A DNA stretch of 64,000 nucleotides from Magicicada septendecula (GCA_034769895.1 JAWRYS010000710.1:248001-312000); one strand, 5' to 3'. Shown: positions 20,889-30,740, counted from the stretch's first letter. Notes: a model not told the origin generated them from the sequence alone. Made by a program: numbers and translations.

Positions 20889-23134
20889 CAGTCGACTCCC
20901 TCTCTTTCGGACTCCGATGGTTCGGACGCCGGATGGTCCGGACTACTGCTTGGAAATGAGTCATCAGCGCGCGCCGGGTTTCTCACGGCCGAAAACGACA
21001 GGATTGAGCGTGTCTGTTTATTTCCGGCCTACATGTAAACAAAGATCCTCAGTTCGGCTTACGATTGCGTTTGCTCCGGATCGTCATACAGTGTACTGTA
21101 GCTGTTTTTACTAATTACTACTGATATTGTTGTGTGTTTTAATAATTTTCAATGTGAGTTACATATGTTATTATAAGTGAGTTTATTTGTTAGGTGAAAT
21201 TGTAGTTTCAGTAACTCTGATTATTTGACAGTAAAATTCTCAAAAATGAGTGAAAAACTGAAGCATAATACGGTTAAAATGCAAGACAGACTTAATATTT
21301 TACAACGTTTAGATAAGGGTGAATCAGTGCCAAGTATTTGTATGGAGTTTAATGTAGGGAAAAGCACAGTTTATGATTGGCGGAAAAACAGAAAATCGAT
21401 CGAGGATTTTTGTATGCAAATTGAAGTCGAATCCGTCCTTTCTACTCGATCTACCTTGAAAAAACCATACCATGAACTTGTTGATGGTGCATTATGGTTG
21501 TGGTTCATGCAGGAACGTAGAAGAGGGACTCCTATAAATGGGCCGATTTTGAAAGAAAAAGCCGTCATTCTTCATTCAAAACTTGGGGAAAAAGGAAACT
21601 TCTCGGCAAGCGATGGGTGGCTAACGAGATGGAAAAAACGGCATGGAGTGCATTTCCTTGGAGTTTGCGGGGAGAAGCTTTCAGCAGACCAACCGGCAGC
21701 TAATGATTTTTCTGAAAAATTGAAGCGTATCATTGAGCGTGAAAAACTAACCCCAGAACAAGTGTACAATATCGATGAGACCGGGCTTAACTATAAACTT
21801 TTGCCTAATAAAACCTTTGCCACTCCTCAAGAAAAGTCTGCTTCGGGCTTTAAAGTAAATAAAGAAAGGATCACTGTTGCACTATGCTCAAACGCAACTG
21901 GGACACACAAGATGCCGCTATTTGTGATTGGAAAGTCGGCCAAACCCAGAGTATTCAAAAACTTAAACATGTCTTCCCTTCCAGTGTATTACAGGTCACA
22001 AAAGTCTGACTGGATGGATTCTTATTTGTTTAAGGAGTGGTTCGTGGCTCAATTTGTTCCGTCTGTAAAAGAACATTTGACATCCTTGAAATTGCCAGTA
22101 AAAGCAGTTCTTGTGCTTGATAATGCCCCTACGCATCCAGAGGAAGGTCTCGAATGTGATAGTTACAGTGACATCAAGCTTTTATATATGCCTCCAAATG
22201 TAACAAGTATCGCACAGCCCATGGACCAGGGTGTAATCGAATGCTTTAAGAGAAAATACCGGAGGAAGCTTCTTTCAGAAATTTTGGATAAGATGGATGG
22301 TAATGACAATGCAGGTCTCATCCAGACGCTCAAGACAATTAACATTAAGGACGTCATTTATATCGCTGCTAAATCGTATGATGAAATCCCATCATCTACG
22401 TTTACCAAATCCTGGAGAAAATTGTGGCCAGATGTTGAAACTCTCGTTGAGAAGAGACAAGAAGACAACCCAAATACAATAGGGTTAAATATTCATGCAA
22501 CTGAACCTGATGACAACCACTCAATTTTAAAGGATTTACAACGGCTGCCTGATTCTGCTAGTATTAATGAGAATGACGTTGTGGAATGGATTTCGCGAGC
22601 TGATGATGAACTGGCTAATGAAATCCTGAATGATGACGAAATCGTCGATGTAGTCCTTCGTCAAGAGGAAGAAAAAGAAGAAGACGACGACGAAGGTGAT
22701 AGTGAAGTGGGAAATGGCGTGGGAATTTTGACTCATGCAGAGGGTAGGGCAGCTCTGGAACTGGCAACTACCTACGTCGAACAACAGCCTGGTGCATCAG
22801 CTGTGGATGTTATGTTTCTAAGGAAGTGGCGTGATTATGCCTTCAAGAAAACAGTTGAAGTAAAGAAGCAGAAGAAAATAACAGATTTATTTTAATATTG
22901 CAAAGCCAAGTTTTTCATTAGTTTTAGGTTTAAGTTTATTCGTTTGGGACAATTTTATGAACCTAAAATTGTGTTCCGTACACTTGAAAATTGTCTTAAA
23001 ATGTGATTTATAAATATAGATACGCTATTACAGGTTGTAATTTACATAAGTAAAAAACCGCCGGATGGTCCGGAAATTTTTTAATCCGGACAGGGATCCG
23101 GTCCCGAGGTGTCCGGATTAGAGGGAGTCGACTG
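20889..23134 (+). mobile_element. Tigger/pogo-type DNA transposon, apparently intact
   Basis: 2246 bp with inverted ends CAGTCGACTCCCTCT at both termini and a TA duplication on each side (20887-20888, 23135-23136). Inside the ends, CGCCGGATGGTCCGG occurs as a direct repeat at 20927-20941 and 23059-23073, with further TCCGGA-type motifs, likely transposase binding sites. It carries one uninterrupted transposase frame. It interrupts the internal region of element B. Confidence 0.93.
21246..22895 (+). CDS. Tigger/pogo-type transposase
   Basis: Cut-and-paste transposase of the pogo/Tigger group, related to jerky and CENP-B proteins, expected to act in the nucleus on the element's own ends. 549 residues from the first ATG (MSEKLKHNTVKMQD); an upstream in-frame TTG is not used. 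Residues about 10-50 form a Psq/CENP-B helix-turn-helix (SVPSICMEFNVGKSTVYDWRK). About 75-135 is a second CENP-B/Tc5-type DNA-binding domain (FSASDGWLTRWKKRHG). About 165-380 is the DDE_1 catalytic domain, with aspartates in YNIDETGLN (D177), LVLDNAPTH (D292) and QPMDQGVIE (D327). The C-terminus is highly acidic and ends in a basic tail. No stop or frameshift is present. It is the only clearly intact enzyme gene in the window. Confidence 0.93.
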   Translation: MSEKLKHNTVKMQDRLNILQRLDKGESVPSICMEFNVGKSTVYDWRKNRKSIEDFCMQIEVESVLSTRSTLKKPYHELVDGALWLWFMQERRRGTPINGPILKEKAVILHSKLGEKGNFSASDGWLTRWKKRHGVHFLGVCGEKLSADQPAANDFSEKLKRIIEREKLTPEQVYNIDETGLNYKLLPNKTFATPQEKSASGFKVNKERITVALCSNATGTHKMPLFVIGKSAKPRVFKNLNMSSLPVYYRSQKSDWMDSYLFKEWFVAQFVPSVKEHLTSLKLPVKAVLVLDNAPTHPEEGLECDSYSDIKLLYMPPNVTSIAQPMDQGVIECFKRKYRRKLLSEILDKMDGNDNAGLIQTLKTINIKDVIYIAAKSYDEIPSSTFTKSWRKLWPDVETLVEKRQEDNPNTIGLNIHATEPDDNHSILKDLQRLPDSASINENDVVEWISRADDELANEILNDDEIVDVVLRQEEEKEEDDDEGDSEVGNGVGILTHAEGRAALELATTYVEQQPGASAVDVMFLRKWRDYAFKKTVEVKKQKKITDLF

Positions 23135-23136
23135 TA

Positions 23137-23915
23137 TACATTATACCATAATATTTTCATCCCTAATCATTTAGCCCATTCATAACCTTTTACCATTTGA
23201 CTTTCTTAAAATTTTTTAAAATTTTATTAATAATGAATATGTATCATTTTTTCTTTATTATTGAAAAATTTTTTTTTTTTTTATCATACTTATTAAACAC
23301 AATTATTTCAAATAAACATCTTACTACTGAATTAAAATCTTAGTTACCTGTAAACATTTTTGTTATACATGATTATAAAAATTTTTTATACTTACAGTTT
23401 AGTTAACATGATATATACAAAACCTAATCACCATATTACAATACCTTTCACCTCATCTCTGTAACATTTAACACAAAAATTAGTTTACATCCAACAATGC
23501 CTTTAATTACAAAATTCATCTCATAAAGCCATTTGACTTCAAACAAAAATTCAATTATATAACCTTTAAATAATCAATCAAAATATTGAACATGTATCAA
23601 ATTGTTTTAATTAAATTAATTACCAAAAAATATTATATAGTTATCGAAACAATTACCATTAATCAATTACTGTTTTCACAATTCATTCTATTTATTTATT
23701 TAACTTGCAAATATTTCAATAATATTATTACAACAATCATCTTACGTACACACATTATTTACTTAACATTCCACAATGCGCACAAATAAATTCACTATAT
23801 TTTTATTTACAGACTTTTGTTATTTACTGTTCAGTTTTCCCACACTTCGTTGTCCAAATTTGCCATGTCAAAAACCATTAAACACAATGTTTATACTGTC
23901 TTTTGTTTTAATAGT
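23137..23915. other. AT-rich noncoding part of element B between Tigger and its ORF
   Basis: Very AT-rich, no gene seen. It joins the tail of the family B ORF (minus strand, ending 23916) to the Tigger insertion. Confidence 0.5.
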
Positions 23916-25370
23916 TTACCCTCCATCGTCAAAAAGATATCTTACATATTTATAGACTAAATGGTTTTTATTTACATCCAATTTATTATTATCATTCTTA
24001 TTATAAACCATTACCTCTATGTCATTCATTCTCCCTTTTATTATTTCATAAGACTTGTCACTATTATTTGTTTTTATCCCGCCTCCGTGAATATTTGTTG
24101 TTATACCCAGGTAAGTTATTTTCTCATCATATTCCTCCACTACAAGTACACTAATTCTTCCTACAGGTACATATTTATCATCAATATAATCATTGTCTAC
24201 TACTACACAAGGTATGTCTACATTATTTATCATAACCCTCTTAATATCCATCTTCTCTATCAGCTCTACATAACCTCTATTTATCTTGAACCACTCTAAC
24301 TCTTTCTCTCTCTCATAATCACTTTCATCACAATACCTGTCACAACACCACTGACCTACTTCACTCCATGCAAAGGGTACAACAAACTTACTATACCACT
24401 GCCTGGCTTTTCCAGGTTTACAAAAAATTAGGGGACTGCTTGAAGACACCTTGTCTTCCACATAATTAACGGAGGAAACTCTGTCCTCAAAATTCACTAC
24501 TAGCGGAGTCCTTACTCCACTTATATCACGGGGAAAATTTGCCCTTTGCCACCCTAACCTTTCATCACACTCTCTCTCAATTTCATCAACACTCGCTAAC
24601 ATTTCGTTATTAAATTCTACTTCACCACAAACTTCATCATCACTATTTGTTTTCACCACATCATTCTTAAATAGCTCGTTTTCAATTATTTTATCACTCT
24701 TATTTATTAATTCATTTTTACAACTGTAACTTACCTTGTTAATTATTTCTTCGCTATTATCAAAGACATTATTACCACTTACCTGTGTTAATTCAACGTT
24801 TAATTGACATCTATCTTCCTCCCCCTTCTCGTCTGGTTTATCAATAGCATTTTTTACTTTATTGACACCCTCATCCACTATTTTATTCAGATTATCAAAA
24901 TGTTTGTCCATCATTTCCTCCCTCTCATCAAACCGTTTATCCATCATTTTGTCCCACTCGTCAAAACGTTTATCCCACTGTTTTTCCATTGCTATTAAAA
25001 AATTCAGCACATCCTCCCATGAACGCTCCTTTTTTACTACCCCCACACTGTCGACATCATTATCATTAGGCCTATTTTCTGTCTCATTCTCTACCACTTT
25101 CATTTCAACTATCTTACCTTTATTGTTGGTCGTCTCACTATGTTTATTAATTTCTGCGAATATTCCTTCCTCTTGTTCTTCCATTCGTGTTAACCTATCG
25201 TCTAAATTACCCCATTCCTCGTTTGTCATCTCACCCACAACACCTCGAAATTCATTCTCCCACTCATCCCAAGCAAAATCACTATCATTACTTTGTATTA
25301 TAGACATTTTTAAAGTTCGTTTGTATAACACTTTTATATATAAAACTACTATTGTTCTATACTCAAACAC
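23916..25370 (-). CDS. Uncharacterised ORF of LTR element B (gag position)
   Basis: An uninterrupted minus-strand frame directly downstream of the 5' LTR, in the place of gag. The longest frame begins at 25370 (484 residues). The ATG at 25307 (MSIIQSNDSDFAWDEWENE) gives 463 residues and looks more natural, since the upstream stretch is hydrophobic leader-like. Residues 1-110 of the longer version are acidic. Around 140-180 there is a repeated 'DKRFDEW/REEMMDK' heptad region predicting a coiled coil. The C-terminal third is better mixed, with WFKINRGYVELIEKM and a VDIPCVVVDN segment, suggesting a folded domain. No zinc knuckle, protease DTG or RT motif is present. I do not recognise the family. 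Long uninterrupted coding in AT-rich DNA suggests recent selection or youth. Confidence 0.62.
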   Translation of the reverse strand: MFEYRTIVVLYIKVLYKRTLKMSIIQSNDSDFAWDEWENEFRGVVGEMTNEEWGNLDDRLTRMEEQEEGIFAEINKHSETTNNKGKIVEMKVVENETENRPNDNDVDSVGVVKKERSWEDVLNFLIAMEKQWDKRFDEWDKMMDKRFDEREEMMDKHFDNLNKIVDEGVNKVKNAIDKPDEKGEEDRCQLNVELTQVSGNNVFDNSEEIINKVSYSCKNELINKSDKIIENELFKNDVVKTNSDDEVCGEVEFNNEMLASVDEIERECDERLGWQRANFPRDISGVRTPLVVNFEDRVSSVNYVEDKVSSSSPLIFCKPGKARQWYSKFVVPFAWSEVGQWCCDRYCDESDYEREKELEWFKINRGYVELIEKMDIKRVMINNVDIPCVVVDNDYIDDKYVPVGRISVLVVEEYDEKITYLGITTNIHGGGIKTNNSDKSYEIIKGRMNDIEVMVYNKNDNNKLDVNKNHLVYKYVRYLFDDGG

Positions 25371-25530
25371 CTAACACACTGTGAATCACAACACGAACAT
25401 AACCTACGCAAATATGTGTAATACAATTTTTATATATTCGTCATTACCACATCCTATTTTCTGTGCATTGAAATAGGTCTATCTCGTATAAAATTACAAT
25501 TAAACGAAAATCCTGGCAGCGAGAGCCATT

Positions 25531-26876
25531 TGTAACATTAAAAAGGGCCGAAAATATATTAATACATAATAAAATCCACTACCAGGACTTACCTGTACGC
25601 AATCCATTACTTACCATATCCAAATTTTAGCAGAAGACCAAGGTCGCCACGATTATTTTTTATATAGGATAAAATATCGAAAACCTCTACACTCCACCTT
25701 AAATAAAAAAGGACAATGTAGCAATCTGACCCCACCCAATTAATAACTCAGAAAGATTCCGGTCCGTTAGACGAAATTCGCAGCACAGAAATGAGAAAGT
25801 GGTAATGACGAAATAACTTAGTCTAACACATTTTAGTGATTAAATGAATACTTTTAATGTTCAAATAAAATTATGATCAATTGTAAACATAGTGATTGCA
25901 TTATGGTGTTATATTTGTATCTGTATTAATTACGTTTATTGTTCTTAGTGTAGACATGGTAATAGAATTATTATATAACAATTACATATACTTATAAGTA
26001 CAGCCCAGCCTGCTCATTCTCTCTTACTATTTACAATACCTTATGTTCTGAAAATCCCATTTGTTCTTTGAATACGCACAATTATATATATCGAGGCCTC
26101 GCCCGAACACGCGTTCACGTTTCGTTAGTCCCGGCACCTTATATCTCTCACTCGCTGACCACGGCACTGTTTTCGTTATATGTTCGTTGCTTCCTCGGGT
26201 CCCGGTCGGTATGAAGACGTTATTCCATTTAGTTACTCATACTTAAACAGTACAAACCGACCGGGCCGCGTGTAACAACTACGGCTGGATGTGAACCCTG
26301 TTGCTAGACAACGTGCACCGCTTAGCGTCTCTGCTTACTGTAGACTGGGAACGATAACGTAACAGGTATTACTGTTGAGATGATCTCATGCTTTCTACGG
26401 AAAGCACTGCCTTGATCTTCGTCGTCGAAGCTTCGTTCCATGCCAGGCATGTAGTTTTTTGGAGTGAATATAGCCTATGATCTCAGCTAGGCATTGGCTG
26501 ATGTCATAAAAGGGGCCGGACTTAAGACATTATTTCCTGCTGTTCCAAGACCATGTGCTCGTAGAGTTTCTTGCTTTTAGCCATTTTGAGTTTCACAAAC
26601 GCGTGGGTCGGCGCCCATGCTTGGTGGACGCATAGGTGCGCACTGCCACACTCTCGCATAGTTCTTGGAAATTCGTGGAGATGCAAATTCCTTTGCCTAG
26701 TTACACAATGGAAATTGCATATCGCCTTTGTCTCAAACTTTCAGCTTACCATGAGTTCTGTAGTAATGAAATAACGTTGCACAATAATTTTATAAGTCCC
26801 ACACAAAAACGAACTAAACAAAAATGTAAATACCCCAAACTGTAAAAATAAAATGACCCAAAATTGACACGCTACA
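25531..26876 (-). repeat. 5' LTR of element B
   Basis: Nearly identical to 14977-16324. Its right edge again meets mariner sequence (GCTACA then TCTCGCAG), the same junction as at 16324. On the minus strand it is followed by AA and then TGGCTCTCGCTGCC, a candidate primer binding site whose tRNA I could not assign. Confidence 0.85.
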
Positions 26877-27747
26877 TCTCGCAGTAGCTCACAGTAGCTG
26901 TCACTATTCACTGTTTGACCTTTAGGAGTGTAATGAATTAGAAATGGACCTTTCATATCCCAAAACATTGTCATCATCAACTTTCCTGCAGAAACTTGTC
27001 TTTTGAACTTTTTTGCTGTAGGCGAGGATGGATGTTTCCACACCATACTCTGCCGCTGACTCTGTGGTTCGAAGTGATGGACCCACATCTCATCAACGGT
27101 TACTATGCGACTGAGAAACTCTTCTCCTTCCTCTTCTAAACGCCTTAAGTGTGATTTCGAAATTTCCAAACGTTTCTGTTTGTGCTGGTCTGTCAGTCGA
27201 TGTGGTACCCAACGAGCACACACTTTGCGATAATTTAGTGATTCGTGGATGATTGCAACTGCTGAACCGTGGCTAATGTTCAACGCATGTGCAATATCAT
27301 CAATTTTGACACGACGATCATCATGAATCATTCGCTCAACTGTCTCGATGTTCTTGTCCGTCTTCGAAGTGGATGGCCTACCTGAACGCTCTTCATCGCA
27401 GATAGGTACACGACCATTTTTAAAGCGATTTATCCACTCATAAATTTTGCATTCACTAAGACAGCTCTCACCGTACTGCTGCTGCATTCTGCGAATAATC
27501 TCCACAGGTTTAGTCCCTTCAGAGTGCAGAAAACGTACCACTCCCCTCATTTCTTCCTTGGTGCACACGGACAACGGGGCACTCATAGTAAAATGTCCTG
27601 AAATCACTACGAATGGAGCTGAGCACTGAAACAACACAGCTAAAGAACAAAAAAACTTTGAGGTTATGATATGTCATTGTCCAGTCAGTGCTGCCATCCA
27701 TTGCAGCAGGGAAAATAAAATTTGCCTTTACTTTTTGACTTACCCTG
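26877..27747 (-). pseudogene. Mariner transposase N-terminal part, duplicate copy
   Basis: Second copy of the segment at 16325-17196. The frame starts at MSAPLSV (27586) and is open through the first catalytic aspartate (IVTVDEMWVHH) and the QSQRQS block, where the first copy has a stop, up to CELLRD, where LTR B interrupts it. The second half of the transposase (LLLQDNA to DYVEK) is not next to this copy; it exists only at 14612-14976. In the original arrangement that half would lie on the other side of element B. Confidence 0.88.
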
Positions 27748-27758
27748 AATATATATGT

Positions 27759-28264
27759 GTGTTTGCCATTGAGTTTTCTACTGCAGATATTTTTGTTGAC
27801 ATAGTTTCTTCCACAGTCAAGACAGATTTTTCTACTTCAGCTATTTTATTTGATATTGATTCTCCTACGTCAGATATTTTTGTAGACATCTATTCTTCAA
27901 CACTCGAGGCAGATTTTTCTACTTCAGCTATTTTTAATGTAATTGATTCTTGTACCTCTGATATTTTAGTAACTTGTTTATTAAGCTCACCTCGTAGGAG
28001 AGCCAATTCTGCGGTACTATGTTCTTGCATCTGTTTCTGCTCCTGTATTAATGCTTTGATGTCTTCTGTTTCACGCTTTCTTTCCTCTCTTTCCTGTCGG
28101 CGTTCTTCTTTTGTCTCTTCCGCCTCCTGTCTGGGTTTTTCATCCTGTTGTTTTTCTGATTCTTCCACCTCCTGTCTGCGTTTCTCATCCTGTCGTTTTT
28201 CTGCTTCTTCCTGTGTCTGCCGCAGCAGTGTTTGTAAAGCTTCCATCATCTGACTGGGATCCAT
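27759..28264 (-). pseudogene. gag: Gypsy-like Gag N-terminus, coiled coil (copy 2)
   Basis: Same sequence as 17207-17712, including the internal TAG stop (27890). It starts MDPSQMMEALQ, directly after the primer binding site and complete LTR, so this is the copy in the original position at the 5' end of element A. Gag continues at 11129. Confidence 0.82.
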
Positions 28265-28306
28265 GTTTACCGATTAATTACGAATCACACTCGTCTTGTA
28301 CAAAGT

Positions 28307-28349
28307 GTCCACTCTGTGGGCATGGGTTCGAATCACACTTCTGACACCA
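28307..28349 (+). other. tRNA-Leu 3'-half sequence used as primer binding site (copy 2)
   Basis: Same 43 bases as 17755-17797, ending in CCA one base before the LTR at 28351. It is not a functional tRNA gene because the 5' half (D and anticodon arms) is absent. Confidence 0.8.
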
Positions 28350-28350
28350 C

Positions 28351-28904
28351 TGTTACGACGGTCTACTCGATCGTCATAGGTACAGTGGAAAACAAAATAA
28401 GTACAAGACACCAATTAAGTCACTAATTACCAGCTTTAATTTCCACAGTTAACAGTTCGTAATTAACAATACAGTCTCTACAACAAATCAAATAAACATT
28501 GTTCACATGCAATAAAATGTCCACTAAAATTAAACACAATTGTATTAATATTACCGTCCGATTATAAAACACAACACTTAACTAATAACCACTTGAAAGT
28601 GCACAGTAATTTCGCCCGACGATAACTCTCCAACCGCGCTGTCAGTATATCGCACTAATACTGAAAAACTAGGGCCGCTGCCGCCAAGTATTTATACAAC
28701 TCTCAGAGACCAGAATGTTCCTAATTGCATCTTAGCGCTCGTGTGAACTATGTAATTAACTGCGGCCTTGACACAGTCCGCGCGGCTGGTGCCTTCGAGA
28801 AACCTGTCGAAAATGTGTCGACAAGCATGTACGCCACACACGTTACATCGAGATTCTTCTGGCACATTCGACAAACACGTAGATTGTTCTGTGATGTCGT
28901 AACA
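28351..28904 (-). repeat. 5' LTR of gypsy-like element A
   Basis: Plus-strand TGTTACGACGG... to GATGTCGTAACA, 554 bp. It matches 5974-6657 without the hairpin insertion, with roughly 25 scattered differences. It is complete, unlike 17799-17884. Confidence 0.9.
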
Positions 28905-29134
28905 CTATTAATTGTAAATGGTATTAGTGGGAACTGCAAGTTTCTGAGCTTCTGGTAAACTCTGCAACCCTGATATTGAGTGCAGACATTGTGCTAGTTA
29001 GTTGTAGCCCAGTTTTGGAAGTACTGTACATGATTTTTTCCTTGTTTAATGGATCTGAGTTTGTGATAGCAGTATGTTTATGTGTGAAGAAAGGCTGGCA
29101 TCTTTCACTCAGTAGATTTCTTATTTTATAATAT

Positions 29135-29570
29135 TGTTATGACGGTCTCACTGATCATCGTATGGTACAGTGGAAAACAAATACAGACACCAATGAAGTC
29201 ACTAATTAATAGCTTTAATTAATCACAAACAACAATTTGTAATCAACTTGTACAATAATTCTAATTAAATTTGTCCATACACAATAATAATGTCAACTAT
29301 TAGAGTTCCACACTAAGTATCACACAGTAAACACTTTTCACTAAGCCACTTGAAACACACTAAGTAAATTGCTGAACATGAAATTGACCAACTAAGCAGC
29401 AGCTCTTGGCTATTTATAGTCCGCAGATGTTCCATAATTTGTGTCAACAAGCACTCGAAAAGTCTAGAGGATACTTAAGTGCGGCCTTGGCAGAAACACA
29501 CTTCTGGCTGGCCAGGAAAAATGTAGAACAATACTCTCCATTGTTCGAGAATGCTCCGTCGTTGCAGTAT
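29135..29570 (-). repeat. Diverged solo LTR related to family A
   Basis: Starts TGTTATGACGGTCTCACTGA and follows the family A LTR in order (TACAGTGGAAAACAAA, ACACCAATGAAGTCACTAAT, a GCGGCCTTGG block near 29480) with heavy divergence. No internal coding region is attached. The right edge is approximate. Confidence 0.7.
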
Positions 29571-30571
29571 AATCACTTTATTCTGACTTTGAAGTTCTGA
29601 AGAAACTATATATTATATTTCATTATTGTTGTTAGTGGGTTCCAAGTCTAAGAAGATTAAAAGCTGATTACAAGTATTTTGTCTCTGATATTGCAAAGAT
29701 TTTTGTACCACATGCCCCATTGCATCTACTTCTGCAACGATCAACTCCTGGTTCAATATGTAAAGCAAATTCAGTGTAATGACTCAAGAAGGCTTTTTGA
29801 TGATAGGGTTTTTAGATATAAAACTCCACTTAATTGTTTTTTAACTTATTGAATATGTTCTTATGATGGTCTAGCTTTGATGTTGTAATTTTTATTATAT
29901 TATTAGTAAAGGAAACCGTAATCTCTTCTGTTTATAATTTGTATAGTAGGTGCTTTCAGTCATATGACCTCAATAAATGTTGGAATAAAAATTAATGGAA
30001 ATTTTGGATTCTTCTTTTGTTTATTATTATCATTGATTTTATGTGTTTCAACATTCTTTCTTAGATCTTATCCCGAAGACGTATTGGGTATCTATCCTTT
30101 TGTTAATTATACATTTTTTGGAGTGGGAGTCTTTGCTGCTTTAATTTTTATTTGACCTTTTTCTGACTGCTTCATGCCATCTAATGTTATCTTCATAGCC
30201 ACTTGAGCTACTTTCTTCTGACTTGGCCATCGTGGAAAAGTAGGGCAAGGGATTCTGCTTTTAGTAGCCACTGGGATTGTTTGTGTTGTCTGCAGCTGTG
30301 TTTTTGAAGGCATTTGTTCAACCCATTTCAGAGTTCTGTCTACGAAGCATGTTGCGAGAAAGAGCTGTGCTGTTGATTTGCAATCACAAATGCCCAGGTG
30401 TGTTGCATTTAGTTTTCTGGTTGTAATTTTGGATTTGATTGTATTTGAGGGGTGAATGTGTGTCTAGTTATGTTGCTCTGTGTCTGTATGATATAGTGTG
30501 TTACTAGTCATAAGGAAAGCTGATCAGTTTGTTGTTACATTGAATGCAACAGTAGTTGTTTATTCTGTTGG
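29571..30571. other. Sequence without recognised genes
   Basis: No domain found. Short frames on both strands (29964-30155 plus, hydrophobic; 30313-30107 minus, lysine-rich) do not resemble any family I know. Confidence 0.45.
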
Positions 30572-30740
30572 GGTTGTTGGTACTGGACGGGGCCGTACTT
30601 TTCTGCCTACATGTTCGTACCCTTCACTTCAAGAAATGTTATTTTTATGGCCACTAAAAAGGTGTATCTATTGTTAAGAGGGTTTTTACAGTAGTTACTG
30701 CAGTGGCCCCATCTGGTGGATTAAGTGGCATTTTATTCCA
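30572..30740 (+). repeat. Short dispersed repeat, copy 1 (SINE-sized)
   Basis: About 165 bp with GGTACTGGACGGGGCCGTAC at one end and CATCTGGTGGATTAAG at the other. Closely related, inverted, to 37499-37634, and less closely, in the same orientation, to 34148-34310. No tRNA-like head was recognised. Confidence 0.7.

Larger units (their letters stand above)
17906..25530 (-). mobile_element. Internal region of pol-less LTR element B, with Tigger insertion
   Basis: Lies between a family B LTR end (17905) and the complete LTR at 25531-26876. Without the Tigger transposon it is about 5.4 kb. It has a polypurine tract at the left and one long ORF at the right (next to the 5' LTR). The remainder (17960-20886, 23137-23915) is AT-rich and lacks protease, RT and integrase motifs in any frame. 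This is the layout of a large non-autonomous LTR derivative. The first ~330 bases also match the element beginning at 63664. Confidence 0.72.
5974..28904 (-). mobile_element. Gypsy-like LTR retrotransposon A, heavily nested
   Basis: The outer element of the nest. Minus-strand order is: LTR (28904-28351), tRNA-Leu primer site, gag N-terminus (28264-27759), foreign elements, gag remainder (11129), protease, RT, RNase H, integrase, a polypurine run (GGAGGGGGCAG), and LTR (6657-5974). The two gag halves meet within the same codons (SMAN / MANIREQ), and about 11 bases at the join are duplicated, as expected if a LINE inserted there. The LTRs differ by roughly 4-5% apart from one indel. The alternative is two different A copies; the imperfect outer target duplication leaves that open. 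Confidence 0.6.

Noticed and set aside
21225..21245. Upstream start for the Tigger transposase
   Set aside because: The longer frame begins with TTG, not ATG. The first ATG at 21246 gives the normal N-terminus before the Psq-type motif.
23961..24299. Plus-strand ORF rich in Ile and Tyr
   Set aside because: It is antisense to the long family B ORF and has low complexity.
25505..25530. Naming the primer tRNA of family B
   Set aside because: TGGCTCTCGCTGCCAGG is in the right place, but its complement did not fit a tRNA 3' end well enough to assign.
28307..28349. tRNA-Leu gene
   Set aside because: Only the 3' half is present and it includes CCA, which is not gene-encoded in animals. It is a retrotransposon primer site.
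5974..28904. Exact target duplication for element A
   Set aside because: ATAT and CTAT match at only three of four bases, so I do not claim a clean duplication.
29964..30313. Host gene fragments on both strands
   Set aside because: The frames are under 70 codons, with no splice-consistent extension and no known domain.
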